NCBI GenBank assembly: GCA_905221605.1
Contig: CAJNDS010002103.1
Location: forward strand, 246,581 to 310,580
Direction of reading: 5' to 3'
DNA: 64,000 nucleotides
Source of the DNA: Symbiodinium natans
Taxonomy: Eukaryota > Sar > Dinophyceae > Suessiales > Symbiodiniaceae
Below the pieces are notes generated by a model that saw only the letters and a list, made by a program, of their open reading frames with translations, did no database searches and had not been told where the DNA came from. The position numbers and the translations under genes were made by a program. Each line of letters begins with the position of its first letter. The first letter of the stretch is position 1. This document shows positions 24,154 to 36,546 of the stretch, in pieces.

Positions 24154-24156
<3 letters not shown>

Positions 24157-24379
24157 AATGCCCCCCCCCCCCCCAGTGCGACGGATGCCGTTGGACTCGT
24201 CAAGATGAACGCGTCAACCCGAATAATATGTCAGGCTGTTCGTTGCAGCAGCACTTCGTTTGAGAAGAAGGTCTCAGACCTAAACTCTAAGCCCAGCAGG
24301 CACGTGGAACCCTTCCCCTCAACTCTATATACCCTAGACCCTACACTCTATACTTTATTCCCCGTTCGCATGCACGGGT

Positions 24380-24890
24380 AACACATGGCTCGCCTATCTG
24401 AAACGTAATTACCCCCCCCCCCCCCCCCCCACCCCGCAAAAGATAGGACGCGTCGCGCAGTAAATTTGCGCTGCATGGTGCGCCTGTCCTCTTCATTGTG
24501 CACGACAATGCTGGAATTTAAGCATTTTCGGCGAATGTAACAGCAGATATGCTGGTTCCAATGGTGCGGACATGGATGCTCTGGCCATTCGCACGCACTG
24601 GTAAAACGGACGTTATCATGGTGCGGACAGGCCGTTCGCACGCACTGGTGACGCGGACAGTATGATGGCGCGGACATGGATGCTGTGACCTTTCGCACGC
24701 ACTGGCAACAAACGTAATTACCCCCCCGCCCCCCCCCCCAACCCCCCCACCCCACCCCCCCACCCCACAAAAGATAGGATGCGTCGCGCAGTAAATTTGC
24801 TCGGCATGGTGTGCCTGTCCTCTTCATCAAGCAGGAAAATGCTGGAATTTATAGCATGTTCGGCGACTGTAACAGCAGATATGCTGGTAT
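24380..24890. repeat. Tandem duplication of a poly-C-tailed unit
   Basis: ACGTAATTACC plus a poly-C tract, then AAAGATAGGACGCGTCGCGC, AGTAAATTTGC, GTGCGCCTGTCCTCTTCAT and AACAGCAGATATGCTGG occurs at about 24397-24560 and again at about 24710-24885 with few changes. The piece between holds copies of a GCGGACATGGATGCTCTGGC-like word, the reverse complement of the repeat at 28485-28840. Confidence 0.85.
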
Positions 24891-25210
24891 TTACAGCATT
24901 TCCGGGCGCAGAAGAGAAACAGGACAAAAACACGATCGGCAAAATCGAGGCTGAAAATCAGTGTGGGTTTGGAGACGCAAAAAAAAACCTAAATTTCACA
25001 AACAAACGAGCGCGAATGGTGGTATTTACAGCATTTTATGGTCGAAAACACATTCTTTCAAAAAACCTTCTACAACGAGACTTTTATATGCGTTTTTGCA
25101 CATTTTCAAATGTCAGTGGCAAAAACCCATGCGAAACGCGCGTCTCTGAAAAAAAACAAAAAACAGCAATACAAGTGTGTTTTATCCGTCGCACCAAGGG
25201 GGGGGGGAAC

Positions 25211-25320
<110 letters not shown>

Positions 25321-25532
25321 GCGTCACGTTCTTAATTGATCGCAGGGGTTTTGTGGCATGCCATTTTCGTGTTAAGAGACGAAAACCTCGGTATTTACAG
25401 TGTTTCCTGGCTTTGTCCGTTTACGGACACGAAAAATCGACGTGTAAAAATTTCCGGAAACTACTTTCAACTACTTTAGGCGCAGGAGGAAAACATCGGT
25501 ATTTACAGTGTTTTCGGGCTTCAAAAAACGGT

Positions 25533-25745
25533 AAATTACAGGCCCTACTTCGTGCAGACGCGTTCTCAGAACAGAGGAAAACACCGGTATTTACAGCGTT
25601 TCGCGGGTTTTTTTTAAGATGTGGCCAAACTTGTCCTTAAATCCGAACGCGTCCAGCAAGCCGAACAGTCGTGCACCCTGAAATCCGAAACCCCAAAACC
25701 TGAAGCAAGCCCAAGAGTCGTGCACCCTTAACATCTCAACCCCAA
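25533..25745. repeat. Direct repeat copy 1 (partner at 26334-26545)
   Basis: TTCTCAGAACAGAGGAAAAC through GTGGCCAAACTTGTCCTTAA and AAGCCCAAGAGTCGTGCACC is repeated almost exactly about 800 bp downstream. A minus-strand frame reads through it, but the two copies differ by indels and no exon is claimed. Confidence 0.9.
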
Positions 25746-27120
25746 ATCAGGTCTTGCCCTTGAACCCTAAACCCCAAATCCCAAAGAAAAAACACAAAAG
25801 ATCTGCAGCCTGAAACCCCAAACCCCATATCTCCAGTCGAAGCTCAAAAGGCTCCCAAAAAAGCACCAAAAGATCTCTACCCTGAAGCCCCAAACCCGAA
25901 ACCCTCCACTGTGAGCCCAAAAGGTCTTGCCCTTAAACCCTAAACCCTAGATCCCCAAAAACCCCAAAAGATCGCTGCCTTCGAGCCCCAAACCCCCACT
26001 GTGAGCCCAAAAGGTCTTGCCCTGAAACCCTAAACCCCAAATGCCAAAAAAACCCAAAAGATCTGTAGCCTGAAACCTCAAACCCCATATTTCCAGTGGA
26101 AGCCCAAAAGGTTCCCAAAACAAGCCCAAAAGATCTCTACCCTCAAACCCCAAATCCTAAACCCTCCACTGTGAGCCCAAAAGGTTTAGCCCCTAAACCA
26201 ACCAAAAAAACAGCCATGTGTGCACAAAGCACAGCACGTAATTTCCCCCCCCCCCCAACCCCTGAGCGTGCACAAAGCAGCACGTAATTACCCCCCACCC
26301 CCCCCCCCCCCCCCCACCCCCCACCCCGGGGTCAATTACAGGGCCTACTTTGCACAGACGTGTTCTCAGAACAGAGGAAAAGACCGGTATTTACAGCGTT
26401 TCGCGGGTTTTCTAAGATGTGGCCAAACTTGTCCTTAAACCCGAACGCCTCCAGCAAGCCGAACAGTCGTGCACCCTGAAATCCGAAACCCCAAAACCTG
26501 AAGCAAGCCCAAGAGTCGTGCACCCTTAAAATCTCAACCCCACAGCGTCAAGCACGTCCCCAGAAAAAACACAAAACATCTGGAGCCTGAAACCCCAAAC
26601 CCCATGTGTACCCTGAATGACAAAGCAGTCCCACAGTGCACCCCCTTAAACCTTAAATCCATAGAAAAAGCCCAAAAGTCCTTTCACCTTACAGCCTCAA
26701 CCCCAAACCCTTCCCTTAAACCCTCAACCCCAAATCCCAAAAAAGCCCAGAAGATCCCTAAACCCTCCACTGTGAATCCCAAAAAGCCGAAAAGATCCCG
26801 AAACCCTCCACTGTGAGCCCAAAAGGTCTTACCCTTAAACCCTAAACCCCAAATCCCAAAAAACCTCAAAAGGTCTCTACCCTCAAGCCCCAAACCCTAA
26901 ACCCTCCACTGTAAGGCCAAAATGTCTTGCCCTGAAACCCTAAACCCCAGATGCCAAAAAAAACCAAAAGATCTGTAGGCTGAAACCTCAAACCCCATAT
27001 TTCCACTGGAAGCCCAAAAGGTTCCCAAAAAAGCCCAAAAGATCTGTACCTGCAAACCCTAAACCCTCCACTGTGAGCCCAAAAGATCTTGCCCCTAAAC
27101 CAACCAAAAAAACAGAGGAA
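25745..27120. repeat. Degenerate C-rich array (CCCAAAAG / CCCTAAA words)
   Basis: A mesosatellite built from AGCCCAAAAGGTCTTGCCC, AACCCTAAACCCCAAATGCC, CCAAAAGATCTGTAGCC and AACCCTCCACTGTGAGCCC, recurring at about 25905-26180 and 26795-27100. It also includes the second copy of the 213-bp direct repeat (26334-26545) and three AGCACGTAATT plus poly-C units. Confidence 0.85.
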
Positions 27121-27377
27121 AACAGTAGACAGCGTGGTCAAGCGTGCACAAAGCCCAGCACGACCCCCATGTGTGCACAAAGCACAGCACGTAATTACCC
27201 CCCCAACCCCTCAGCATGGTCATGTGTGCACAAAGCACAGCACGTAATTACCCCCCCCCCCACCCCCCCCCACCCCCCCCACCCCCCCCAACCCGTCAAA
27301 CGCAGAAAAAACCAGAGAAAACGATAGAAAAAGTCAAAAAACAACAGAAAACACCATGATCAGTTAAGAGCGTGTCA

Positions 27378-27430
<53 letters not shown>

Positions 27431-27431
27431 A

Positions 27432-27529
<98 letters not shown>

Positions 27530-27552
27530 GACTACGACTACTACTCCTGCTG

Positions 27553-27612
<60 letters not shown>

Positions 27613-27707
27613 CTACTCCTACTACTACTACTACAACAACAACAACTACTACTACTACTACTACTACACGACTACTACTACTACTGCTACTTCTACTACT
27701 ACTACTG

Positions 27708-27766
<59 letters not shown>

Positions 27767-27904
27767 GCTACTGCTACTGCTACTGCTACTGCTGCTGCTG
27801 CTGCTACTGCTACTGCTACTGCTACTGCTACTGCTGCTACTTCTGCGGCTACGGCTACTGCTACTGCTACGACTGCTACTACTACTACTACTACTACTAC
27901 TACG

Positions 27905-27971
<67 letters not shown>

Positions 27972-28010
27972 ACTACTACTACTAACTACTACTACTAACT
28001 ACTACTACTT

Positions 28011-28093
<83 letters not shown>

Positions 28094-28118
28094 GCTACTA
28101 CTACTACTACTACTACTA

Positions 28119-28192
<74 letters not shown>

Positions 28193-28198
28193 CTGCTG

Positions 28199-28282
<84 letters not shown>

Positions 28283-28283
28283 G
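27378..28283. repeat. (TAC)n microsatellite 3, about 900 bp
   Basis: The longest of the series, with interspersed TACTGC, TACGAC and three regularly spaced ACTAACTAC interruptions around 27970-28003. All (TAC)n arrays in this window have TAC/ACT/CTA on the plus strand. Confidence 0.98.
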
Positions 28284-28484
28284 GTGTCGGTACCATTCGC
28301 GACGGTGCATTTTCCTTGGACTCCTAGTGCGAAAACCTAGGTTTCGCGCACATTCCAGGCTCCAGTGCCCCTTCCTCTTTTCTTCTTGCTACATGTACTT
28401 GCACCGTACGCCTTGCCAGTTTGGGTTTGGGGCTGTTAAACTGAAACATCGGTATTTACGACACTTCGTGGCTTCTTTTCGTGC

Positions 28485-28840
28485 GAATGGCAACGTCCGT
28501 GTTGCCAGCGCATCCATGTTGACACGATGATAACTGCATGGTAACGTCCGTGTTACCAGAGCATCCATGTCCGCACGATGATAACGTCCGTGTTGCCAGA
28601 ACATCCATGTCCGCGCGATGATAACGTTTGTGACCACTGCGTGCGCATGGCCGGAGCATCCATGTCCGCACGATGATAACCTCCATGCAAAAACATCGGT
28701 ATTTGCGACACTTCGTGGCTTCACGGCGTGCGAATGGCCAGAGCATCCATGTCCGCACGACGGTAACGTCCCTGTTACCAGAGCATTTATGTCCGCACGA
28801 TGATAACGTCCGTGTTACCAGAGCATCCATGTCCGCTTGA
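28485..28840. repeat. Short tandem repeat, about 38-45 bp
   Basis: AACGTCCGTGTTACCAGAGC followed by ATCCATGTCCGCACGATGAT recurs about eight times with changes. The reverse complement of its core is seen at about 24575-24690. Confidence 0.9.
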
Positions 28841-28998
28841 GCCCAGCACTGACCTCCGCTCAGTGTCTTCCATGCCAAAAAAAACAAGATAAGAGGAACT
28901 CTGCCAACCACCTGCCATCAGCTGAAAACACTGCAAAACGCATGCTTTTCCTCCCACTCCTGCGCAACCAACACACCGTCGCGTACGTAACCAGCGCG

Positions 28999-28999
<1 letters not shown>

Positions 29000-29080
<81 letters not shown>

Positions 29081-29285
29081 GCTACTGCTACTGCTACTGC
29101 TACTGCTACTGCTACTGCTACTGCTACTGCTACTGCTACTGCTACTGCTACTGCTACTGCCACTGCCACTGCTACTGCTACTACTGCTGCTGCTACTTCT
29201 TCTACCAACTGCTACTACTACGACGACTACTACTACTACAACTACTACTACTCCTGCTGCTACTACTACTACACTACTCCTACTC

Positions 29286-29369
<84 letters not shown>

Positions 29370-29520
29370 CTGCTGCTGCTGCTACTACTGCTACTGCTGC
29401 TGCTGCTGCTACTGCTGCTACTACTGCAACTACTGCAACTACTGCTGCTACTGCTGCTACTGCTGCTACGCTGCTACTGCTGCTACTGCTAGTGCTACTG
29501 CTTGTACTACTACTAGTATA
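29000..29520. repeat. (TAC)n / (TACTGC)n microsatellite 4
   Basis: Pure TAC, then a long TACTGC hexamer run, then mixed TAC, TGC and CAACTA interruptions. Confidence 0.98.
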
Positions 29521-29591
29521 CAACTACTGGTACGTCCATAGCACCCTGATATTCATACCCTAAACCCTAAACCCCGAACCCCAAACCCTAG

Positions 29592-30155
29592 GTGCGGCCT
29601 TGGGGCCCCAGCAATACGCTCTCATGGAGCAGACTCCGTTGCTTGCGGCCACGGGCGGGTCTTGCTTGGATGGTGACATAGATCCTCAGGCAAGGATCCC
29701 CCAATACCCCAGAAGACGGATTTAGGATGGGGCTTCGAGTTCAGGGGTATCGGGCTCTCTTGGTCAAGACTCTTGGTATGCTTGTTTTTCGCGTAGAGAC
29801 ATAAGCCTAAATGCCACAATTCAACACTAGAAATGGCTCAGCAAACATTCGGCAGCTGGATGCTTCAAAAAAAGCCTACAACAGAGGTAGACCTTCTGTT
29901 GCACAGGCTCGTAAGATGGAACAACCCAAAAGGGCTTATTTCAGCTTGATCTTTGATGATGACCAAACACGGAAAACACAAAATCTTTGCCAGGCAGTGG
30001 AGAATCAGCTTGCCTCGCAAATTGTCAAGGCCACACGCATGCTCAGATTTCTCCACATGTTGAGCGCAACATCCCCGGCAGTTTACCGAAACCGTGGGGT
30101 CCTGCTTGGCGCCTTGTGAGAGTTGAACGCTCTTCTAGCCGGTGTGGGCTCGAGA
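29592..30155 (+). CDS. Candidate split gene, family unknown
   Basis: Not recognised. The first exon (29592-29689) follows a CCCTAG acceptor in a CCCTAAA run, has 32 open codons (includes QQYALMEQTPLLAATGGSC) and ends CAG|GCAAGG, a textbook GC donor. A later exon, 29994-30155, follows TTTGCCAG, reads LPKPWGPAWRLVRVERSSS and ends GAGA|GTAAGA. Between them, short frames after CACTAG (about 29832) and GTTGCACAG (about 29910) could be further exons. Joins are only partly constrained. A minus-strand frame also crosses 29622-29819. No homology support. Confidence 0.4.
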
Positions 30156-30259
30156 GTAAGACCCCAATATCTCTGAATTCAGGAATCTTCCATAGATCAT
30201 CTTGTGATCCACTACGATTTAGCAATGGACTTCCAAGTTAAGAAAATATTAGACATCGA

Positions 30260-30770
30260 AGTCGGGGTGGAAACCCTCAACCCTAAACCCTAAACCCTAA
30301 AACCCTAAACCCTAAACCCCTAAACCCTAAACCCTAAAGCCTAAACCCTGAACCAGCAATGGGCCTAAGTGGCCTAAGTGGCTGCGGGACAGGGCCGATG
30401 CACATGTGCAATCGCTTGTGATGAGGACCTGGACCCTCGATAGTTCCTTCCCGGGGGGTCAAACTTTATAGTCTCTGCTATATAGTGCGAAATAAGTTAC
30501 TCCACAAAAAATGGCCATTTACCAAGTAGCGGTGCCCCTTATGTAGCCCCAAATACTATAATCCTGACTCCAGGAACCTCCCCAATACCCCACACTTTTC
30601 GGAAAGCCACAAAAGTCGCAAGTACATGGAGCCGTAGGGACAATAAGGTACCCTAATCCTAGACCCTCAACCCTAAACCCTAAACCCTAACCCTAAACCC
30701 TAAACCCTAAACCCTAAACCCTAAACCCTAACCCTAAACCCTAAACCCTAGACCCTAAAAAGTCGGAGCT
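30260..30770. repeat. CCCTAAA arrays with an unassigned island
   Basis: Arrays at 30270-30350 and 30655-30757. The stretch between (30360-30650) shows no supported coding exon. Confidence 0.85.
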
Positions 30771-30884
30771 GCAATTCAGGTTCCAGGCAGGGCAGCAGTT
30801 GCACACACCGGCCTTGGAAAATGTCTCACCGAGTATGGCCTCACCGGCCTGCAGAAAGCGCCCGCAGGAAGCCCGACACGAGGG
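30762..30884 (+). CDS. Candidate exon bracketed by CCCTAAA and TTTAGGG
   Basis: The island follows CCCTAAAAAG and ends at GTAGGGTTTAGGG, so both splice sites would sit in telomere-like DNA. One plus frame reads RAAVAHTGLGKCLTEYGLTG. The other plus frames are also open, so frame and strand are inferences. No family recognised. Confidence 0.3.
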
Positions 30885-30885
30885 C

Positions 30886-30975
30886 GTAGGGTTTAGGGTT
30901 TAGGGTTTAGGGTTTAGGGTTTAGGGTTTAGGGTTTAGGGTTTAGGGTTTAGGGTCTAGGGTTTAGGCTTCAGGG
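30886..30975. repeat. TTTAGGG array
   Basis: About ten clean plus-strand TTTAGGG units decaying rightwards. Confidence 0.95.
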
Positions 30976-31080
30976 TTTCGGGTCCATGCTTGAGGCTTTA
31001 GGGTTTGGGCACAGGGGAGGGGGGGGAGAGAGTTGTATATTCGTGTGCGAACACGTGCACAACAACTATCCCTAAAAAGG

Positions 31081-31084
31081 GCTG

Positions 31085-31154
<70 letters not shown>

Positions 31155-31175
31155 TACTACTAGTACTAGTACTAG
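31081..31175. repeat. (TAC)n microsatellite 5
   Basis: TAC repeat ending in TAGTACTAGTACTAG. Confidence 0.97.
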
Positions 31176-31432
31176 ACCCTAGTCTGGAACAGCCGTATCC
31201 GGAGTGACTTGGATAGACTCTGAGTGATTGGAGCAAAAAACTTCGCATGCGAAGCGAGCTAGCACTACTCACCACGAGAGAAACTGTGGGGTCGTGATTC
31301 CCCTAAGCACTACCATGTAAATGTTGCCTAAGCCTTCTACCCCAAGCCCTAAGCCCGAAGCCCTAAGCCCTAAGCGCGAAGGCCGAACGCCGAGGCCCTA
31401 GGCCCTAGGCCCCTCAGGAAGGTGGATCAACT

Positions 31433-31540
31433 AGACCCAGGAGTAACCTAGGAATAAAAAGGGCGCCCTTTTTGGTTTCAAAGGAATTAATTATCAGGGA
31501 ACCCCAACCCTTAAAAAAAAAAAGGGCCTACTCCGGGTCC
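31433..31540. mobile_element. MITE-like element, family D copy 2
   Basis: Ends AGACCCAGGAGTAACCTAGG and CCTACTCCGGGTCC, interior AAAAAGGGCGCCCTTTTT. Confidence 0.7.
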
Positions 31541-31609
31541 TAAAACCCTAAACCCTAGGCCCCTAAAACCCCTAAAACCCCTAAAACCTCTAAAGGTAGA
31601 TCAACACAC

Positions 31610-31678
31610 CCGTGAGCTCAACTCCTCCCGCGCCTCAGCACGGGCCTTTGACTGGGCTGCGATGCTGTCAATCCGTGC
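31610..31678 (-). CDS. Candidate coiled-coil exon
   Basis: Twenty-three codons after a CGACTAG acceptor, reading IAAQSKARAEAREELSSR, ending at CGG|GTGTGT. The Ala, Glu and Arg pattern suits a helical coiled coil. Plus-strand CCCTAAA words lie to the left and TTTTAGGG to the right. A similar charged minus-strand island lies at 32033-32100, where one frame reads TEQDELKAR. No family can be named. Confidence 0.4.
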
Positions 31679-32129
31679 CTAGTCGGGCTGTGCGCATTCC
31701 GCAAATAAGAGAGTGTGTCGATTCACATGGTTTTAGGGTTTTAGGGTTTAGGGCTTGCGGCTAACTCTGGCTGTAGGGGCTGTGGACGGTACCCCTTTCA
31801 TCGTTTGCATTGCTATGGCGCAGAGGTTGCTTTTGTTTCAGGGCGGTCCACTGTAGTTTATGCGCCTCTAAAGGCCCTAAGGCCTGCAAGCTTTGCGCCG
31901 GCAATCCCTTCAAGCCAAAATACATGTCGCCTCGAACTGAACCGTCTTGCTTGACTTCCTATAGTGCCTGAAGCCCCCAATGCAAGGAAAGCCTTGGCCA
32001 CCCCCCAAAACCCTTAACCTGAAAAGCCTAAAACCTCCGCGCCTTGAGCTCGTCTTGCTCTGTGCCTGGTCAGGGTTGGTTTGGGCCAGAGTTGCCTTTA
32101 AGGACTCAAGGTTTACGGGTTCAGGGTTA

Positions 32130-32319
32130 AGGATTTAAGGGGGGGGGGGGGGGGGGGGGGGGGGGTGAGGTTGGGGTTTAGGTCTCAGGGTTTAGGTGCT
32201 TTGGGCTTTTGCGCGAAGGGTTGGGGGTTTCAGTTTAGGTCGTGGGTTTCGTGCTTAGAGTTGAGGGGTTGGGAGGGGTTTAGAAGCGCCCCCCCCCCCC
32301 CCCCCATGTAAACCCTTTG

Positions 32320-32413
<94 letters not shown>

Positions 32414-32440
32414 ACCCCCATGCAAGCCTGTGCGAAAGCC
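32130..32440. repeat. Poly-G and poly-C tracts and a CAACCCT variant array
   Basis: A poly-G run at about 32140-32165, poly-C at about 32291-32306, then about 14 units of CAACCCT (32321-32415), a homogenised variant of the telomere-like heptamer. Confidence 0.93.
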
Positions 32441-32559
32441 TATGCAAACCCTACGAGAACATCAATTTCCAAGCCAAGGCCTGACACATACCCACACAAG
32501 AAAACTACAAGCCACATAGTTACTACTAAAAAATATAGTAATATCTAAAGCTATGTATA

Positions 32560-33157
32560 ATAAGACATAATGCTATATATGTATATACACATGTAATCAT
32601 ATGTAATATGTATATATATATATATATCTCATGCAGATAACTTCAAGTCTTTATCTGACTGCTTTTGAGGTCCCAGACCTGAACACCTAGAACCTAAACC
32701 CTAAACACCAGAACCCCAAAAAGAGACCACTGAAGCCCTAAATCTTAACTCCTGAAGCCCTGAAGCCCAAAAACCCCAAAGCCCTGCAAGTAAAGCCCAC
32801 AGTGACCTGAAGCCCAACACTCTAAAGCCCTAAACAACAGTCCAAGGCCCTAAGCCCCAAACCCTAACACACACCCCGAAGCCCAAGAGGCCCAAAGCCT
32901 AGGAAACCCAAAGGCTAAACACACCCAAGCCCCAACAACCCTAACTAAACCCTGAACGCGCGCCAGCCGTGAAGCCGAAAAGCCCTAAAGCCCCAACAAA
33001 ACCCTGAAGCCCTAAAATGCCCAGAAAAGCCTAACAAGCCCCAGAGTCCCTCAAGTCCCCAGCCCGAAAGCCCTAAAAGCCCTGAAAGCCCCAAAAACCC
33101 GAAAAGTCCCTAAAGCCCCCCCCCCCCCTCCCAGCCCTCAAGCCCTAAAAAAGCCAG
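32560..33157. repeat. TA microsatellite and degenerate CCCTAAA region
   Basis: A TA-rich run at about 32575-32630, then GCCCTAAA, GCCCTGAA and AACCCCAAA words to 33150. No gene seen. Confidence 0.85.
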
Positions 33158-33242
33158 CCGAGTCCCTGGCGCGTTGCGGGTGTTGGGGGGGATGGGCCCC
33201 CGTTCAGAGCCCCTGAAGGCTCAGGACCTCAGGCGGCTTCGG
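33158..33242 (+). CDS. Candidate exon between CCCTAAA and TTTAGGG
   Basis: Follows AAAAAGCCAG and ends CGG|GTTTAGGGG. Reads ALRVLGGMGPRSEPLKAQDL in the open plus frame (28 codons). No recognised family. Confidence 0.3.
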
Positions 33243-33360
33243 GTTTAGGGGTTTGGGGTTTAGGGTTTAGGGTTTAGGGTTTTAGGGTTTAGGGTTTAGG
33301 GTTTAGGGGTTTAGGGTTTAGGGTTTCGGGTTTAGGGTTCAGGGTTTAGGGTTTAGGCTT
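33243..33360. repeat. TTTAGGG array
   Basis: Plus-strand TTTAGGG units, some as TTTTAGGG or TTTCGGG. Confidence 0.92.
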
Positions 33361-33642
33361 TAGGATTCAAGGTTAGGTTTTTAGGGTTTAAGGGGTCCAA
33401 GGGCTTCAGGCGTTTAGGGTTTGGGCTTTTGCGCCTTGGGTTAGGGACGGCCAGAAGTTCAGGGTTGGGGACTTTAGGGGGCAAAAGGGCTTTAGGGCTT
33501 CTAGGATTTGTGGGTCTCAGGCTTAAAATACACCAGGGCTTAGAGTCTATGCTTGGTAAGCTGTAAACCCTAAACCCTAAACCCTCAACCCTCAACCCTA
33601 AACCCTAAACCCCTTTTCAAGCCTAATCCCTAAACCCTAAAC

Positions 33643-33693
33643 CTTCAACAAAGGACTTCCAGAACCTTCCGCACGGCGCCTTCTTGAAGTTAT
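33643..33693 (-). CDS. Candidate exon
   Basis: Sixteen codons reading NFKKAPCGRFWKSFVE between acceptor CCCATAAG and donor GAAG|GTTTAGGG, next to a CCCTAAA array on its left. Composition looks like real protein, but it is short and unrecognised. Confidence 0.4.
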
Positions 33694-34414
33694 CTTATGG
33701 GGTTGAGTCTGAGTCGCAAAGCGGAGACCGCTTGTGCCGACTACCCCTAACCCGAGAGTGCTCTATACACTTGTAGACACCCTTAGCTTTACAGCATGGA
33801 TCCAACAATCAAGGTGTCTTTCCTACTGGTGTTTGGGCATGCTGCGTAGGTTGCTCTATCTAGACATGTACCTCAAAGCTGTCACTTGTCTCCAGCTTGT
33901 CTTGGCACAAGCTGTCAGATCATCATCGGTAGAGGAACCCTCGTATGTGGACTGGGGCTTCTAGGGCAGCAACGCCTTAAAGCTTCAACCACATTAAAAA
34001 CATTGTAAGCTCCATGCAGGGGGAGTTCCAAATGAGGGAAATGAGGGTCGTTGTTTGGGGCCCATAGACCGTTTAAGCCCTAGAAGGCCTATAGGCCTTC
34101 TAAGCCCATAAGCCTACAAAAGGGGGCCTTGTTGTAAGGAAATCTATTCTGAGAAGTCTCTGTTCCAGGTCTCAGTGTAGCTCCGGTATTCCGGTACCTA
34201 ATTTTCTCGTTCTGAAACAGAATCAACGGCCCACCCTCGAAGAATCCCCTCCCTCCACCCTCGCCCCAACCTCCCCCCCCACTCCCTCCCCCTCTACCCC
34301 CTCCCTCCCTCCCCCTCCGTCCCACTCCCTCCCCGCAAAACTCAAACCCGCAACCTAAGGTTTAGAATTTTAGGTTTAGGGTTTAGGGTTCTGTGCTGTT
34401 CGGGATGACCCCAA

Positions 34415-34600
34415 ACCACAAACCCGAAGCCCCAACCCCCAACCCCCAACCCCCAAACCCCAAGCCCTCAACCCTCAACCCTGAACCCTAAACCCTGGCT
34501 GGATCCACCTCTTCGTCCCCATCCGCCTCGCAGCTTCCGCTTTTTAAAGGTTTCGAGGCTGCTGAGGTTTCTTGGGCTTCGCGGGGTTTAGGGTTTTTGG
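34415..34600 (-). CDS. Candidate exon island at about 34493-34580
   Basis: Minus frame reads AASKPLKSGSCEADGDEEVD and runs into GTTTAGGG as donor; a CCCTAAA run lies left and GTTTAGGG right. Exact acceptor unclear. Low-complexity acidic and serine content makes this weak. Confidence 0.25.
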
Positions 34601-34802
34601 TGTAAGGAATGGATGGGTGTACACGGCTTCTGGGGTGCTCGAAACGGGCTTCACATCCAAAACACCCTAGACCCACCCACCCTTGGCCCCGATCAAAGGC
34701 GGAGGGCAAAGCAGATGCAGTTGCATCCACGTAAACCCCAAACACTAGACCCGAAAAGTAAGCCTCTGCAAATCACAGCAGCTTTGTACTTCAGACTGTA
34801 TG

Positions 34803-34914
34803 GGGGCAACTCATACTCTACTATCTGCCTAAGACCCCCCCCCAAATAACAAAAAATAGAATCCCTATGTTGCCCTATGAGGAAGAATGCGTCTTGTTTG
34901 GGGGTTCTTCAGCA
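34803..34914. mobile_element. MITE-like element, family E copy 1
   Basis: TACTATCTGCCTAAGACCCCC at one end, GGGGGTTCTTCAGCAATTGA with TAGTA at the other, in inverted relation. Others: 35918-36052, about 40700-40830, 53105-53210 and 59255-59367. Confidence 0.65.
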
Positions 34915-35197
34915 ATTGATAGTACTTCTTTGACTTGGCTGCACTTAGCAGGGTAGCGATAAACTTAATCTTTAGCTGCCATACTAAGAAGCCCAATAAA
35001 CCCAACAAGGCTAAGGATCTAAAGTTACAATAAGGCACCACAAAGAATATATGTATATATATATATACACACACATATATATATATATGAGCCTAAAAGA
35101 GGTCAGAGTTGAGTATCCTGAGATGCCGCAAAAGGCCCTGTTCCAGCCTTTGCCAGCACCTCGCGGGGCAGGCTGGGAGGTGGTGTTGAGAATGTAA

Positions 35198-35592
35198 CCC
35201 TAAACCCTAAACCCTAAACCCTAAACCCTAAACCCTAAACCCTAAACCCTAAACCCTAAACCCTAAACCCTAAACCCTAAACCCTAGGGTTTCGGGTTCG
35301 GGTTCCCTAACGCCTAAGCCTAAGCCCTAAGCTACACACCCCCGAAAGCTCCAAAACCTAAAGTGCAAACACATCGAGCAATGCCAAGAGTAGCCCATGT
35401 GTCCTAAACAATCGGAGGCATACCTTCTAGCTAGATTCCTCTCTTGCAAGGTTGCGGCCCCACCCTAAACCCTAAACCCTAAACCCTAAACCCTAAACCC
35501 TAAACCCTAAACCCTAAACCCTAAACCCTAAACCCTAAACCCTAAACCGCCCTAAACCCTAAACCCTAAACCGCCCTAAACCCTAAACCCTC
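35198..35592. repeat. Two long CCCTAAA arrays
   Basis: 35198-35286 and 35463-35592, with a few CCGCCCTAAA joints in the second. The sequence between (35290-35460) is degenerate with no exon called. Confidence 0.95.
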
Positions 35593-35917
35593 AGAGCTGT
35601 ATATATGGCATTCTCAGGAGCTAAGGGAAGGCCCCTGCTTAGTTTCAGGGCTAAGAGCTTAAGGCTTTGGGAGTGGCGACATAGGGAAACATACCGCAAA
35701 CCCGAAACCCTAAGCCCCAAACCCTAAACCCAAAACCCTACACCCTAAAACCCTAAACCCTAAACCCGAAACTAAGAACCCTACACCTGAAACCCTAAAC
35801 CCTAAACCCTAAACCTGAAACCCAATTCGTATACTCGCCACAAGGAGGCCGGAGTTTCTATGGCCGGTGAAAAGGAACACATCAAGCTCGCTGGCTCTTC
35901 GTCGGGAAGTTGGCTTT

Positions 35918-36052
35918 ACTACTATTTGCCTAAGAGCCGCCCCCCCCCCCCCCCCCAAACAAAAAACAAAAAAAACAACCTATTTAGCCCTTATACGGAA
36001 GAGTATTTTCTATATTGTGGGGGGGGGGGTGGCGGCTCTTAAGCAATTGGTA
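35918..36052. mobile_element. MITE-like element, family E copy 2
   Basis: ACTACTATTTGCCTAAGAGC and GCTCTTAAGCAATTGGTAGT as inverted ends with poly-C and poly-G next to them. A possible exon (reads MAGEKEHIKLAGSSSGSW) lies just before it at 35860-35915. Confidence 0.7.
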
Positions 36053-36546
36053 GTTTCGGGTTTAGGGTTTAGAGTTTAGGGTTTAGGATTTAAGGTTTAG
36101 GTACGCTATGGAGGCTGCCAAAACAAGAAAGGGGGCCCTGTAGAAAGGATAACAGTATTCAAGGAGGTAAAATAGAGGGTTCCCCTATTTGGGGACCCGC
36201 CCATATAGGTCCCTTCAAGGATTGCATACACAGATACGACTGGTAGGGTTGCAAGCGCTCCAACAAGTCACGAAAGGGCGATAACTGTGCAAGGCATACT
36301 ACCCATGGACCTCCCAATCCCTGAACCCCAAAAACCGTCAACCCTGAACACTAAACCCTAAACCCTAAACTCTAAACACCCTCAAGCCAAGTGAAACTAT
36401 GGAGGCAAAAAAATGGCATCTGCTTCATGAGACCTGTTCGTCCACCCTCGGCATAAAGAGCAGTTGCAACCATAAGCGAACAAAATCCTAAACTCCAAGA
36501 ACCCTGAACCCTCAACCCTGAACCCAAAACCCTAAACCCTAAACAC

